Below, one piece after another: positions 11,454 to 22,776 of a DNA stretch of 64,000 nt (position 1 is its first letter; every line of letters starts with the position of its first letter). The stretch covers positions 1,612,001-1,676,000 of the forward strand of contig NZ_JADIIO010000001.1 in NCBI RefSeq assembly GCF_015594545.1. The letters run 5' to 3'. The notes below the pieces were generated by a model, which was given only the letters and a program-made list of their open reading frames with translations, had not been told where the DNA came from and did no database searches. This stretch comes from Staphylococcus durrellii. Its GTDB lineage: Bacteria > Bacillota > Bacilli > Staphylococcales > Staphylococcaceae. The translations under genes and the position numbers were made by a program.

Positions 11454-11474
11454 TTAAATCACTCCTATAACAGC

Positions 11475-11512
11475 ACAAAGCACCTCGCGCTATTATACGT
11501 TAGGTGCTTTGT
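11475..11512 (-). repeat. intercistronic hairpin between ylmG and ylmH
   Basis: Perfect 11-bp inverted repeat (acaaagcacct 11475-11485, aggtgctttgt 11502-11512) immediately upstream of the ylmH SD. It has no U-run on the minus strand, so it is unlikely to be a strong terminator; it may be an mRNA stability or translation-control element. Confidence 0.7.
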
Positions 11513-11537
11513 TCACTCAAATTAAAAACAACACATT

Positions 11538-11828
11538 TTAATATAAACTATTAAGTATTATTGCAAAAATGCTATTTAAACCTTTTTGGAATAATACTAA
11601 TGCAATGATAGCTGCAATTGATGAAATATCAATCATTCCAATTGGCGGTATGATTTTACGAAATGGTTCTAAAAATGGTTCATATATTTTTGCCAAAAAT
11701 CGTCCAAATGCGTTTTCTCGTGCATTTGGCAACCATGACATAAAGAAATATACAATCATTCCGAAATAATATATTTGTACTAAAATTAAAATAAAATGAA
11801 ATATACTTGCTAATATTTCTGCACTCAT
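11538..11828 (-). CDS. ylmG: YggT family membrane protein
   Basis: Small integral membrane protein with two YggT-type hydrophobic segments (about 5-30 and 65-95) and the conserved loop NAFGRFLAKIYEPFLEPFRKIIPPIG. 96 residues. It follows sepF by 13 bases in the ylm cluster. Homologues are linked to envelope or division functions, but the biochemical role is unknown. Confidence 0.9.
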   Translation of the reverse strand: MSAEILASIFHFILILVQIYYFGMIVYFFMSWLPNARENAFGRFLAKIYEPFLEPFRKIIPPIGMIDISSIAAIIALVLFQKGLNSIFAIILNSLY

Positions 11829-11841
11829 TAATGACTAACCT

Positions 11842-12426
11842 CTATTCGCCTTGTTCCATATTTTCGATTTGGTCCGTAATACTTCCAGCAACTTCAACGT
11901 TGTCTGGAGTACATAAAAAGATATCTGAACCAACACGTTGTATATCTCCACCAATTGCATAAACTGTACCACTTAGGAAATCAATAATACGTTTTGCTGA
12001 TACTTTATCGATTCGTTGTAAATTCACTAAAGTCGCACGACGATTTTTAAGTTCATCAGCTATATCCTGTGTATCTGAAAATACGCGTGGTTCAAATAAA
12101 CACATTTTAGAGCTTTCTTGCATCGTATTAAAAGTATCCTGCTCTTGGTTCATATTAACAACATTCCTTGTATTGTTTTTAGGTGCATTATTTAACTGGT
12201 ATCTACGTTCATTTGATTGGTTATTACGCGTAGATTGCTTTTTAGGTACCGATTGAATTGAACGTTGATTCTCCGTGTTGTCGTAATTTGCTTGATCATT
12301 ATAATTAGTTTGATTATTGTAATTCGTTTGAGACTGCGCTTGTTGTCTGTTTTGTTGGGAAGGTTCTACTTCTTCCTCTTCCTCTTCTACTACGAAAAAT
12401 CCATTAAATAAATCTTTTAAAGCCAT
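11842..12426 (-). CDS. sepF: cell division protein SepF
   Basis: Z-ring anchor that binds FtsZ and membranes. The ATG at 12426 is preferred: an AGGAG SD is eight bases upstream. A GTG at 12435 (MSP...) overlaps that SD but would align with the annotated S. aureus start. The N-terminal amphipathic segment ([19 protein letters not shown]) is followed by an Asn/Gln-rich low-complexity linker and the conserved SepF domain ending in [24 protein letters not shown]. 194 residues. The start overlaps the end of yggS. Confidence 0.93.
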   Translation of the reverse strand: MALKDLFNGFFVVEEEEEEVEPSQQNRQQAQSQTNYNNQTNYNDQANYDNTENQRSIQSVPKKQSTRNNQSNERRYQLNNAPKNNTRNVVNMNQEQDTFNTMQESSKMCLFEPRVFSDTQDIADELKNRRATLVNLQRIDKVSAKRIIDFLSGTVYAIGGDIQRVGSDIFLCTPDNVEVAGSITDQIENMEQGE

Positions 12427-12431
12427 GGGGC

Positions 12432-13106
12432 TCACTCCTCTTTTCCTACAAGTTTAGTCCCAATTCTCACAAACGTTGCACCAACTTCTGTAGCGAGTTG
12501 AAAATCATTACTCATACCCATTGAGAGTTCTGTACATGGCGCATGTTTTAAATTGAGTTCATTTATTTCTATTTGTTTTTCTTTTAAGCCTTGAAACAAA
12601 TCTTTTATATAATTCTCATCATCTGTATAAGGCGCCATCGTCATAAGACCTACGACTTCAATGTTCTCATAATCTTGTAAAGTATTAATAAAGTCATTGA
12701 CTTCATCAAGCTTTATACCATGTTTCGATTCTTCACCTGATACATTGACTTGAATGAAACATTTGATTTTATGTTGTGCACGCTTGTTGATTTCTTGTGC
12801 TAATTTTAAGCGATCTAATGCATGAAAATAATCAACTTCGTTTATCACTTCTTTAACTTTTCTCGTTTGAAGCGACCCAATAAAATGAAAGATACAATCA
12901 TCAGGTAAAGCTTCTTTTTTAGCTAAAAAGCCTTCTAATCGGTTTTCACCGAAATGTTTAATACCTGCATTATATGCTTCATTAGCACGTTCTATTGTAA
13001 CATATTTTGTCACTGCAATCACGTGAGGCTGTAATGAAAAACCTCTTCTCTCACTTGCTGCTAAAATTTCATTTTGTATTATCGTTAAGTTTTCCTGTAC
13101 CGTCAC
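12432..13106 (-). CDS. yggS: YggS family pyridoxal-phosphate homeostasis protein
   Basis: PLP-binding protein of the alanine-racemase N-terminal fold, involved in vitamin B6 and amino-acid homeostasis. 224 residues. The PLP lysine is in VIAVTKYV near residue 34, followed by [19 protein letters not shown] and [11 protein letters not shown] are family motifs. It overlaps sepF and lies 17 bases after pgeF, in the ylm operon (ylmE position). Confidence 0.94.
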   Translation of the reverse strand: MTVQENLTIIQNEILAASERRGFSLQPHVIAVTKYVTIERANEAYNAGIKHFGENRLEGFLAKKEALPDDCIFHFIGSLQTRKVKEVINEVDYFHALDRLKLAQEINKRAQHKIKCFIQVNVSGEESKHGIKLDEVNDFINTLQDYENIEVVGLMTMAPYTDDENYIKDLFQGLKEKQIEINELNLKHAPCTELSMGMSNDFQLATEVGATFVRIGTKLVGKEE

Positions 13107-13122
13107 CTAATCACCTCTAAAT

Positions 13123-13911
13123 CTATTGTCCAATAAAAGCTAACATTCTTCCAGTATTACCCTTTTCTACTCTATAAGAGAAAAATATGGTCAATTCTTC
13201 AGAAGTTGCATATTGCGTAATATAAATATTATCCTTAGGAACACCATAATTTTCTAGTAATAACTTATTCGCTAATTTCAAATCTATACCATGACGATTC
13301 TCATCTCTAGTTTCAATATACTTAGAAGAATCGATAGGTAATTTATCAAATTTTTGTTTAATATCGTTATTAATTTCATATGAATTTGATGTTGCAGGCC
13401 CTATAACTACGTTTAATTCTGAAAGATCAAAATCAACATTTTTAAGCATTTCATTAACAATCTGAGCTACTGTTCCCCGCCATCCAGCATGTGCTAATCC
13501 TATAAACTGATTTTGCTTACTATAAAAATAAATCGGTACACAATCAGCATAACACATCGTTAATAATACGTTTGACTCATAAGTGAACATTCCGTCTACG
13601 CCATGTAAATCATCCGTTAAAACGTCTATATTGGTACCTTTATCTCGCGATGTAATTTCTACTACATTATTTTCATGAGTTTGTATTGGAAATACCCAAT
13701 TTTCTCTTGGATAGGAAATAATTTCAGCAAGCTGTTCTTGATGAGAAGTTATATTGCTTGGATTATCATTAATGTATCTCGCCATATTAAAGGCATCGCT
13801 AGGATATGGACTCTTACCTTGTTCTCTCGTTGTTATGCCTATAGTTATATCTTTATTTTGCTCATCTTCATATAATAATACATGATTGTATTTTATAAAT
13901 TTCTCAGCCAT
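13123..13911 (-). CDS. pgeF: YfiH/PgeF family multicopper-oxidase-fold protein (polyphenol oxidase / purine nucleoside phosphorylase family)
   Basis: DUF152/YfiH protein (ylmD position). Family members have purine nucleoside phosphorylase/adenosine deaminase-like activity, and PgeF in E. coli edits peptidoglycan precursors. Start at 13911 ([11 protein letters not shown]) because GGAGG lies eight bases upstream; an ATG nine codons earlier lacks an SD. 262 residues. The zinc-site motifs [11 protein letters not shown] and [11 protein letters not shown] carry the conserved Cys and His. The substrate in this organism is not known. Confidence 0.9.
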   Translation of the reverse strand: MAEKFIKYNHVLLYEDEQNKDITIGITTREQGKSPYPSDAFNMARYINDNPSNITSHQEQLAEIISYPRENWVFPIQTHENNVVEITSRDKGTNIDVLTDDLHGVDGMFTYESNVLLTMCYADCVPIYFYSKQNQFIGLAHAGWRGTVAQIVNEMLKNVDFDLSELNVVIGPATSNSYEINNDIKQKFDKLPIDSSKYIETRDENRHGIDLKLANKLLLENYGVPKDNIYITQYATSEELTIFFSYRVEKGNTGRMLAFIGQ

Positions 13912-13976
13912 GTTTAAAGCCTCCAACGAATTATTCATTGCTTCTCAGCAAAATTAAATTTAAGAATTTTAGTATT

Positions 13977-14008
13977 AAAAAAGTCATCAGATCGTTAAAT
14001 CTGATGAC
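13977..14008 (-). terminator. intrinsic terminator downstream of ftsZ
   Basis: 10-bp stem gtcatcagat/atctgatgac (13983-13992, 13999-14008) followed on the minus strand by six U. It separates the fts cluster from the ylm genes. Confidence 0.9.
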
Positions 14009-14076
14009 ATTAATATGGTCAAAATTGTTTTCTAGTGACCATATTTATACTTAATACTACAGTATAAAACTCTCAA

Positions 14077-15243
14077 TTAACGTCTAGTTCTTCTAGAACG
14101 TCTTTCTTCTCTATTTCTAATGAAGCTTGGAATGTCATCTTCATTAGTAGTATGAGTTCTCGCTTCACTACTAGGCTCAGAAGCTTGTGTTGAATTTGAA
14201 TTAGATGAAGCAAATGAATCATCCTTAGCAGAACTTGTTGCACTAGAACCAAATCCAGTATTAGAAGATTTACGTCCTTGCACTGAAGGTTTGTCTTCAA
14301 ATCCTGTTGCGATAACAGTTACAACAATTTCATCTTGTAGTTCAGGATTAATTACAGTACCAAAGATCATATTTACATCTTCATCAGCTGCATCTTGAAC
14401 AATATCTGCTGCTTCTTGAGCTTCAAATAATGATAGTGATTCCCCACCAGTAATATTCATTAATACCCCTTGTGCACCAACGATTGAAGTTTCTAATAAT
14501 GGTGAAGAAATTGCTTTTTTAGCTGCTTCTACTGCACGGTTTTCTCCAGAAGAAACACCGATACCCATTAATGCAGAACCTTGGTTAGACATGATTGTTT
14601 TAACGTCTGCAAAATCAAGGTTTACTTCACCAGAAACTGCGATTAAGTCAGAAATACCTTGAACACCTTGACGTAAAACGTTATCTGCTTCTTTGAACGC
14701 TTCCATCATTGGCGTTGATTTATCAACGATATCTAATAAACGGTCATTAGGGATAACAATCAATGTGTCAACGGCAGCTTTCATAGCTTCAACACCAGCA
14801 GCAGCTTGAGTTTGACGTTTACGTCCTTCGAAACCAAATGGACGCGTTACAACACCAACTGTTAATGCACCCATTTCTTTTGCTATTTTAGCAACAACAG
14901 GAGCTGCACCAGTACCAGTACCGCCACCCATACCGGCAGTAACGAACACCATATCCGCTCCTTGGATAGCATCTTCAATTTGTTCTCTTGATTCTTCAGC
15001 TGCTTTTTTACCAATTTCAGGATTAGCACCTGCACCCAAACCACGTGTTAACTTTTCACCAATTTGGATTTTAGATTCAGCTTTAGATAAGTTCAAAGCT
15101 TGTCCATCAGTATTAATTGAAATGAATTCAACATTGTTCATTCCATGATCAATCATACGGTTAACAGCGTTATTACCGCCACCACCTACACCGATGACTT
15201 TTAGTGTCGCTAAATGATTAAATCCTTGTTCAAATTCTAACAT
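14077..15243 (-). CDS. ftsZ: cell division GTPase FtsZ
   Basis: Tubulin homologue that polymerises into the Z-ring. 388 residues. [10 protein letters not shown] near 18-26, the GTP signature [10 protein letters not shown] near 105-114, and the T7-loop region [11 protein letters not shown] near 205-215 are all present. A Ser-rich linker precedes the C-terminal peptide [12 protein letters not shown] that binds FtsA/SepF, followed by a basic tail. It is the last gene of the mra/fts cluster, with a strong terminator after it. Confidence 0.98.
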   Translation of the reverse strand: MLEFEQGFNHLATLKVIGVGGGGNNAVNRMIDHGMNNVEFISINTDGQALNLSKAESKIQIGEKLTRGLGAGANPEIGKKAAEESREQIEDAIQGADMVFVTAGMGGGTGTGAAPVVAKIAKEMGALTVGVVTRPFGFEGRKRQTQAAAGVEAMKAAVDTLIVIPNDRLLDIVDKSTPMMEAFKEADNVLRQGVQGISDLIAVSGEVNLDFADVKTIMSNQGSALMGIGVSSGENRAVEAAKKAISSPLLETSIVGAQGVLMNITGGESLSLFEAQEAADIVQDAADEDVNMIFGTVINPELQDEIVVTVIATGFEDKPSVQGRKSSNTGFGSSATSSAKDDSFASSNSNSTQASEPSSEARTHTTNEDDIPSFIRNREERRSRRTRR

Positions 15244-15272
15244 TTATATTTCCTCCTAGTTTAAATGGCCAA

Positions 15273-16736
<1,464 letters not shown>

Positions 16737-16807
16737 TTACACTATGTTTAGTTTACAATACGTTGCCATGCTTGTGAACTATAAACACATGTATTTGTCA
16801 AAATTTT

Positions 16808-17695
16808 TTAATTACTTTTTTTTGAGTTCTGATTAATCTTGTTTAAGGCACTTTGTAACTCATCTTTTGCTTTGTCAGCTTGAGCTGTACCCCTTTCTAC
16901 ATCTTTGTCACTATCCGATTTTGTAGAAGTAGAATCAGAGTATGGAATAAAAGAAGCACCTACAGTTAAATCTAAGTACCCTGACTTTACTAATTCACCA
17001 GCATCATTACGTTTTAATGACTGTGACATTTGTGGGTAATACTTCATCTTTTTAGCAATTGTTTTGATATTACCTAAAATTTGTAAGTTATCAGAAGTAT
17101 ATAATTTAATCTGATTTTGTGAGTTATCACTTGGATCGTATTTGATTTCAGAAATCATGTTACGTACGTTTGTTGGCATTTTAGCTAGTGCTTCGATCAT
17201 CTTCTCTTGTTTACCTTTTTTAAACCCATCTAAAATAGGACCATCATCTGTAGATGTACCACTGTAGCTATCTAGTTGTTTTCCGTTTTCTAAAATTGGA
17301 ACATACTCATCTTTCTTTTTAACTAGTCCTACTATTTTATATTCAGTCACTTTAACAGTCATTTTATTTGGGAAATGTTTTCTCACTTCAGCATCTTTAA
17401 TCAACTTATGTTTTTTTAAATTATTTTCAGCTTTTCTTGTGCTATAAGTGTACATCCTTGAATCCGATTTAACATTAACCATCTTTTCAATTTTATTTTT
17501 GGATACGTTATCATATCCTACTATTTTGACATTACTAATTTTACTAATCGATGTAAACATATAAAGTAAAAAAATAATAATTAAAAATAATAAAACACCA
17601 AAAACTATATATTGAATTTGTTTTTGCCTTTTACGTCTTCGTTCTCGCTTCTCTTGTAAATATTCAGAGTCAAAAGTTCTTACTTTATCGGTCAA
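16808..17695 (-). CDS. divIB: cell division protein DivIB (FtsQ)
   Basis: Bitopic divisome protein, partner of FtsL/DivIC. It starts with TTG at 17695, seven bases after an AAGGATGTG SD that overlaps the end of murD. 295 residues: a short basic cytoplasmic segment (1-28), one membrane helix (about 29-50), a POTRA domain (ISKISNVKIVGYDNVSKNKIE onward), a beta domain and a charged Ser/Lys tail. It is about 140 residues shorter than S. aureus DivIB, which has a long hydrophilic cytoplasmic N-terminus. Confidence 0.95.
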   Translation of the reverse strand: MTDKVRTFDSEYLQEKRERRRKRQKQIQYIVFGVLLFLIIIFLLYMFTSISKISNVKIVGYDNVSKNKIEKMVNVKSDSRMYTYSTRKAENNLKKHKLIKDAEVRKHFPNKMTVKVTEYKIVGLVKKKDEYVPILENGKQLDSYSGTSTDDGPILDGFKKGKQEKMIEALAKMPTNVRNMISEIKYDPSDNSQNQIKLYTSDNLQILGNIKTIAKKMKYYPQMSQSLKRNDAGELVKSGYLDLTVGASFIPYSDSTSTKSDSDKDVERGTAQADKAKDELQSALNKINQNSKKSN

Positions 17696-17709
17696 TGTTT
17701 GTCACATCC

Positions 17710-19059
17710 TTAAAAAGAAGGTAATTGAGCTTTAAAACTATCAATAAATTGTTGACCACGCTCTTCAAAAGTATTGTATTGATCCCAACTAGCGCATGCT
17801 GGAGATAACAATACTACATCATTCGGCTCTATTATATCTTGAATTTTTTTAACTGCATCTTTAATATCAATAGCTTTAATTACGTATTTACCTTGACTCT
17901 CGCCTAATTTCACAAACTTTTGTTGTGTTTCACCAAAAGTAATCATTACACGAACATTTTCCATATAAGGAATCAATTCATCAAAGCCGTTACCACGGTC
18001 TAAACCACCGCACAACCAAATAATAGGTTGTTTAAATGAGTTAAGTGCAAATTGAGTCGCTAAAGTATTCGTAGCTTTAGAGTCATTGTAATATTTATTT
18101 GTTTTATTCGTTCCAATATACTGCAATCTATGCTCAATTCCTGAGAAAGTAGTTAAACTAGCAATGATTGCATTTACTGGTACACCAGCAATTAAAGTTG
18201 CTAAAACTGCTGCTAAAATATTTTCTAAGTTGTGTTGTCCTGGCAAAACTAAATCATCAGTATGAATAATTCTGAAACCATTGAATACGATATAGCCATC
18301 TTTTATATAGATACCATTTACTTCTTGTTGAGTCGAAAAGTATAAAGTTTTGGCTTTTAATGACTCAGATTCAATTAAATGACGTTGATGATAATTACAA
18401 ATTAAATAATCATTTTCGTCTTGGTTTTTATAAATTTGCTTTTTTGCGTTTTGATAGTTTTCTAACGATTCATGGTAATCAAGATGTGCAGAATATATGT
18501 TTGTAATAATTGCAATATGTGGTTTATATTGTTCTATTCCTAATAATTGGAAAGATGATAATTCAGTAACAAGGTAGTCATTTTTAGTAACCTCTTGTGC
18601 TACTTTTGAAGCTACATAACCAATGTTTCCTGACATTCTGCCTGCAAGTCTACTTTTCTGAAAAATATCACCAATTAATGAAGTTACTGTTGTTTTACCA
18701 TTAGTGCCTGTAACGCCAATTATTGGTGCCTCTGATACTAAATAGCTTAATTCTACTTCTGTTAATATTTTTAAACCTCGTACTTGTGCTTCTTGTAAAA
18801 TAGGTACCTTATAAGAAATGCCAGGGTTTTTAAAGATAATTGGTTCATTGTCTAATAACGACAGTGGATGTTCGCCACCTATTACTTTTACTCCGATATC
18901 CTCTAAATCTTTAGCATGAGGGTCTTGAGATAAATCTTTACCATCATTAACAACTACATTGGCGCCAAGTTGCATCAATAACTTTGCTGCTTCGTAACCA
19001 CTTTTTGCTAACCCTAATACTAAGACATCTTTCCCCTCTAAGCCTGTATAATTTAGCAT
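17710..19059 (-). CDS. murD: UDP-N-acetylmuramoylalanine--D-glutamate ligase
   Basis: Adds D-Glu to UDP-MurNAc-L-Ala in cytoplasmic peptidoglycan precursor synthesis. The ATG at 19059 ([16 protein letters not shown]) has a GGAG SD nine bases upstream and follows the mraY stop by one base; an upstream in-frame start at 19074 lies inside mraY and lacks support. 449 residues. The ATP loop [15 protein letters not shown] is near 110-124. Other Mur-ligase motifs include [12 protein letters not shown] and [12 protein letters not shown]. Confidence 0.96.
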   Translation of the reverse strand: MLNYTGLEGKDVLVLGLAKSGYEAAKLLMQLGANVVVNDGKDLSQDPHAKDLEDIGVKVIGGEHPLSLLDNEPIIFKNPGISYKVPILQEAQVRGLKILTEVELSYLVSEAPIIGVTGTNGKTTVTSLIGDIFQKSRLAGRMSGNIGYVASKVAQEVTKNDYLVTELSSFQLLGIEQYKPHIAIITNIYSAHLDYHESLENYQNAKKQIYKNQDENDYLICNYHQRHLIESESLKAKTLYFSTQQEVNGIYIKDGYIVFNGFRIIHTDDLVLPGQHNLENILAAVLATLIAGVPVNAIIASLTTFSGIEHRLQYIGTNKTNKYYNDSKATNTLATQFALNSFKQPIIWLCGGLDRGNGFDELIPYMENVRVMITFGETQQKFVKLGESQGKYVIKAIDIKDAVKKIQDIIEPNDVVLLSPACASWDQYNTFEERGQQFIDSFKAQLPSF

Positions 19060-19060
19060 G

Positions 19061-20026
19061 TTAGTGCACTCCAATCCATAAACCGATTAATCCTGTGATA
19101 AGTCCTACTGTCCAAAATACCGTTGTTACTTTCCGCTCATCCCAACCTACTAATTCGAAGTGGTGATGTAAAGGTGACATTTTGAAGATTCTTTTACCAG
19201 TTAATTTATAGCTTGTAACTTGAATCATAACTGATAACGTTTCTGCTACGAATACAAATCCAATAAAAATTAATGATAATTCTTGATTTAACATGATTGA
19301 GATCGTAGCAAAGATACCACCTAACGCTAAACTGCCTGTATCCCCCATAAATACTTTTGCTGGGTTGAGGTTAAATGGTAAAAATCCTAGTAACGCAAAA
19401 ATCATAATCACACAAAATACGCCAATTGAATTGGCACCGTTAACGAATGCCATAATTGCATACATTACAAATGCAATTATTGATAAGCCAGTAGCTAATC
19501 CGTCCAAACCATCTGTTAAATTTACAGCATTTGAAAAACCAACTTGCCAAAATATAATAAAAATAACATAAATAACTGATAACTGTAATTCGATGTTAGT
19601 AAATGGAATATGAATACCAGTAGAAAAATTAGCTAATTGGAAAACTTGGCTCAAAATAAAGAATATTACTGCAATACCAATTTGTGCTAAAAATTTCTGT
19701 TTACTTGTAAGACCTTCATTATTTTTTTTAACTACGATAATATAATCATCGATAAATCCAATCAATCCGAAACCAATAGTTACAAACAATAATAAAATAA
19801 TTGGATTAGAATTATCCATGAATATAATAGCTAACACAGAAGTCACTATAATACTAATTAAGAATGTTAAGCCACCCATCGTAGGTGTACCTGTTTTTTT
19901 CATATGACTTCTTGGCCCTTCTTCTCTAATACTTTGACCAAATTTCATCCTCTTTAGTGTCGGTATAAGCAAAGGTACTAAAATTATTGATATTAAAAGT
20001 GCAATGATTGCGAGTAAATAAACCAT
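19061..20026 (-). CDS. mraY: phospho-N-acetylmuramoyl-pentapeptide transferase
   Basis: Integral membrane enzyme that makes lipid I from UDP-MurNAc-pentapeptide and undecaprenyl phosphate. 321 residues with about ten hydrophobic segments. Conserved motifs: [17 protein letters not shown] near 90-106, [15 protein letters not shown] near 165, [12 protein letters not shown] near 225 and [12 protein letters not shown] near 285. The SD AAGGAG lies before the ATG at 20026. Preceded by an unusual hairpin-rich gap after pbp1. Confidence 0.97.
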   Translation of the reverse strand: MVYLLAIIALLISIILVPLLIPTLKRMKFGQSIREEGPRSHMKKTGTPTMGGLTFLISIIVTSVLAIIFMDNSNPIILLLFVTIGFGLIGFIDDYIIVVKKNNEGLTSKQKFLAQIGIAVIFFILSQVFQLANFSTGIHIPFTNIELQLSVIYVIFIIFWQVGFSNAVNLTDGLDGLATGLSIIAFVMYAIMAFVNGANSIGVFCVIMIFALLGFLPFNLNPAKVFMGDTGSLALGGIFATISIMLNQELSLIFIGFVFVAETLSVMIQVTSYKLTGKRIFKMSPLHHHFELVGWDERKVTTVFWTVGLITGLIGLWIGVH

Positions 20027-20094
20027 ATTGATCTCCTTTTTTTATATTATGGGTTTTACGCTTTGCTGAGTACAAATGCATATGTATATTTAAC

Positions 20095-20158
20095 GAGACT
20101 ATGAGATGAAATATTGTTTTTTCTTGTTTACAACAATATTTCATCAGTTTATTGTCTC
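20095..20158 (-). repeat. large intercistronic stem-loop between pbp1 and mraY
   Basis: Perfect 14-bp inverted repeat gatgaaatattgtt/aacaatatttcatc (20105-20118 and 20132-20145), nested within outer arms gagac (20095-20099) and gtctc (20154-20158). There is no terminal U-run, so this is more likely an mRNA processing or stabilising structure than a terminator. Confidence 0.7.
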
Positions 20159-20172
20159 AGCTAACTTTATAT

Positions 20173-22383
20173 TTAAGAGCTACCTGCTTGGGAATCTCCA
20201 CTTATTTTATCTGCTGAAAATTCAACTTTAATTTTATCACTTTTGTTAATTTTTTGTCCTTCTGAAGTTGATTGATTTGAAACAAAACCACTGCCTTTAG
20301 TTGTAATTTTCACATTAGCTAGTCGTTCAAATGCTAGCACATCTTCCTTAGACCAGCCCTTCATATTAGGCATTGTTAAATCACCGTCTGAAAGTAATAA
20401 AACTTTTCTATTAGGTAATATTTTCTTATTTGCACTTACTGATTGTTTAGCAACCTTTTCACCACTACCAATTACTTCTGGATCTAGTGATTTTGCATTT
20501 AATGAATTCTCTGCCTCTTTTACAGATTTACCAGCAACATTAGGTACTTCACTATATTTAACGTCAGATGAATTTTTCGTGCTTTTATTGTCTACATTTA
20601 AATATTTAAGTGTGTTTTTCATGATTGGGTTAAATGCTTTACTAACACCCATTTCATAAGCTTCTTGATCATTCTTTTGCGCTAGACTCATGCCGGCATA
20701 AACAATTACTTTTGGATTTTTCTTTGGCGCATCACCGATAAAGCTAACGAAATAAGGATTCTCACCCTTAACATAACCACCACTTTTAGAATCGGCAACT
20801 TGGGCAGTACCAGTCTTCCCAGCAATGTCATAACCATCGATTCTATAGTTTTTAGCATGGCTATCTTCACTGTTTACCACTTTATCTAGTTGAACACGTA
20901 CTTTTTTAGCTGTATTTTCGGTAATTGGTTTACCTGCATATTCTTTTTTACCTTTATAAAAAGTACTCTTATTCACAGGATTAGAAACACTGTTAACAAA
21001 CCAAGGTTTAAGCATATTTCCTTTATTGAAGAAAGCAGATTGAGCTTGTAACATTTGAACTGGTGTTACAGTAGTAGATTGACCGAATGCAGAAGTTTTT
21101 TGTTGTGCTGCATTATCCCATGCAATTCCACCACTTGCCTCACTATCAAACATGCCGTTAGTAGATTTACCAAAACCAAATTTTTCGTACCATGACTTCA
21201 TCTTATCCACGCCTACTAAATCTTGTAAGTGCATCATTAATGTGTTTGAAGAATAAGTAAACCCAAGTGACATCGGGATTTTACCCCAACCTACTTTGTT
21301 CCAGTCAGAAATTTTAGAACCCATGATGTTTCTGTGACCTGACATATATTTTTTGTTTGGATCAAATTTACCCTCTTGAATCGCTGCTGCCAGACCAAAT
21401 GATTTGAATGTTGAACCTGGTTCATAAGTATTTTGGTATAAATCATTTGCCCACTTCTTACCGAAATCTTTTCCTGTTTCTGGATTAAATGTAGGTCTTT
21501 GACTTGAAGCCAATATTTCGCCTGTTTGAGCATCCATAACAACAGCAAAGGCATCTTTAGGTTTATAATGATCTACCATTGAATCTAATGCTTCTTCAAC
21601 GAATACTTGAATATTAGAATCAATAGTTAAATGTACATCATCGCCACGTTTAGGCATTTTTTCACGTTTTGTATTTGGCGCTAGATAACCCCAAATATCA
21701 TGAATATAAGATAAAGAGCCTTTCTGACCTGACAAGTAACTATCAAAAATCTTTTCAACACCCATAGCACCTTTTAGTTCACCTGAATCAGGATCTTTTT
21801 GTGCTATACCAAGTAAATGTGACGCAAAATTACCATTAGGATAGAAACGTTCAGTTTCCGGGTACAAATTTATCCCTGGTAACTTCATTTTTTCGATTTT
21901 TTGCTTATCTTTATATGTTAAGTCTGTACCCTTTTGTCCAAATTCAACTTGGAATACTTTCTTTTGATCCAACCGTTTTTCTATATCTGATTTGGACATA
22001 TCAATGACCTCTGATAATTTCTTAGCTGTTTTCTTTTTATCAACAACGTGCTTAGGTTTGTCGCTATCTTTACTAGCTTTTTTATCAACAACCGCAACAA
22101 CTTTATATCTTTCAACATCTTCGGCTAAAACTTTACCGTTACGGTCATATATTTTTCCTCGTTCAGGTTGTTGTTGCGAATTGACTAAATACTTTTCATT
22201 CGCTTTTAAAATCAAATCTTCTCCAGAGGAGTGTCCAGTTAACATGATGTATGAATATCTTAATATCAACGTAAAAAAGAGCAGTCCGAATCCAAGGATG
22301 AGTAGGACTGCCCCTATTTTATTTTGTTTTATTGGTATTTTTCGTATTTTTGGTTTTCTCAGTCTAATTTTTCGCTTCGCCAT
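20173..22383 (-). CDS. pbp1: penicillin-binding protein 1 (divisome transpeptidase with PASTA domains)
   Basis: Class B PBP that cross-links septal peptidoglycan. 736 residues: basic N-terminus, one membrane helix (about 24-46), PBP dimerisation domain, and transpeptidase with the SxxK serine in EPGSTFKSFG, SxN in TYSSNTLM and KTG in IAGKTGTAQ. Two C-terminal PASTA repeats (about 600-725) include VPNVAGKSVKEAENSL and MPNMKGWSKEDVLAFE. The start overlaps ftsL by 20 bases. Confidence 0.97.
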   Translation of the reverse strand: MAKRKIRLRKPKIRKIPIKQNKIGAVLLILGFGLLFFTLILRYSYIMLTGHSSGEDLILKANEKYLVNSQQQPERGKIYDRNGKVLAEDVERYKVVAVVDKKASKDSDKPKHVVDKKKTAKKLSEVIDMSKSDIEKRLDQKKVFQVEFGQKGTDLTYKDKQKIEKMKLPGINLYPETERFYPNGNFASHLLGIAQKDPDSGELKGAMGVEKIFDSYLSGQKGSLSYIHDIWGYLAPNTKREKMPKRGDDVHLTIDSNIQVFVEEALDSMVDHYKPKDAFAVVMDAQTGEILASSQRPTFNPETGKDFGKKWANDLYQNTYEPGSTFKSFGLAAAIQEGKFDPNKKYMSGHRNIMGSKISDWNKVGWGKIPMSLGFTYSSNTLMMHLQDLVGVDKMKSWYEKFGFGKSTNGMFDSEASGGIAWDNAAQQKTSAFGQSTTVTPVQMLQAQSAFFNKGNMLKPWFVNSVSNPVNKSTFYKGKKEYAGKPITENTAKKVRVQLDKVVNSEDSHAKNYRIDGYDIAGKTGTAQVADSKSGGYVKGENPYFVSFIGDAPKKNPKVIVYAGMSLAQKNDQEAYEMGVSKAFNPIMKNTLKYLNVDNKSTKNSSDVKYSEVPNVAGKSVKEAENSLNAKSLDPEVIGSGEKVAKQSVSANKKILPNRKVLLLSDGDLTMPNMKGWSKEDVLAFERLANVKITTKGSGFVSNQSTSEGQKINKSDKIKVEFSADKISGDSQAGSS

Positions 22384-22762
22384 TATTACGCACTACCTTT
22401 ACATTATCGTTCTTCAGGCTCATACCTTCGTCTTTAGCCTTGTCGTAAATGCGTTCGTAAGAAGAGTTCTTTTTAATTTCAGATTCTATCGAGCTATTTT
22501 CACTTGCTTGTTTTTCAATTTTTGTATCTAAATCTGCAATTTTTCCTCGAGTATCATACGCATCCATTTTTAAAGATAGCATATATATACTTATCAAAGC
22601 AATTATTGTTATAAGTCCTATGTATAACATTTTTTCAAACTTAGTTAATTGTACAACGACTTTTCTCTTTACAGACTTCGAACCTGGTTGGGTCGAAGGT
22701 TGAGATTCTGGTATTTGTTGTGTTGAACCGTTATAAGGCTCATAAATTTTTTCTACAGCCAC
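22364..22762 (-). CDS. ftsL: cell division protein FtsL
   Basis: Small bitopic divisome protein that pairs with DivIC and DivIB. 132 residues: cytoplasmic N-terminus, one membrane helix (about 47-66, MLYIGLITIIALISIYMLSL) and an extracytoplasmic coiled coil (about 70-125). Identification rests on size, topology and position between rsmH and pbp1, because FtsL sequence is poorly conserved. Confidence 0.92.
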   Translation of the reverse strand: MAVEKIYEPYNGSTQQIPESQPSTQPGSKSVKRKVVVQLTKFEKMLYIGLITIIALISIYMLSLKMDAYDTRGKIADLDTKIEKQASENSSIESEIKKNSSYERIYDKAKDEGMSLKNDNVKVVRNNGEAKN

Positions 22763-22776
22763 TTACAAAGCACTCC

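Noticed and set aside
14073..14300. 75-codon ORF inside ftsZ
   Set aside because: Out-of-frame shadow of the conserved ftsZ C-terminal linker, with no SD and no recognisable content.
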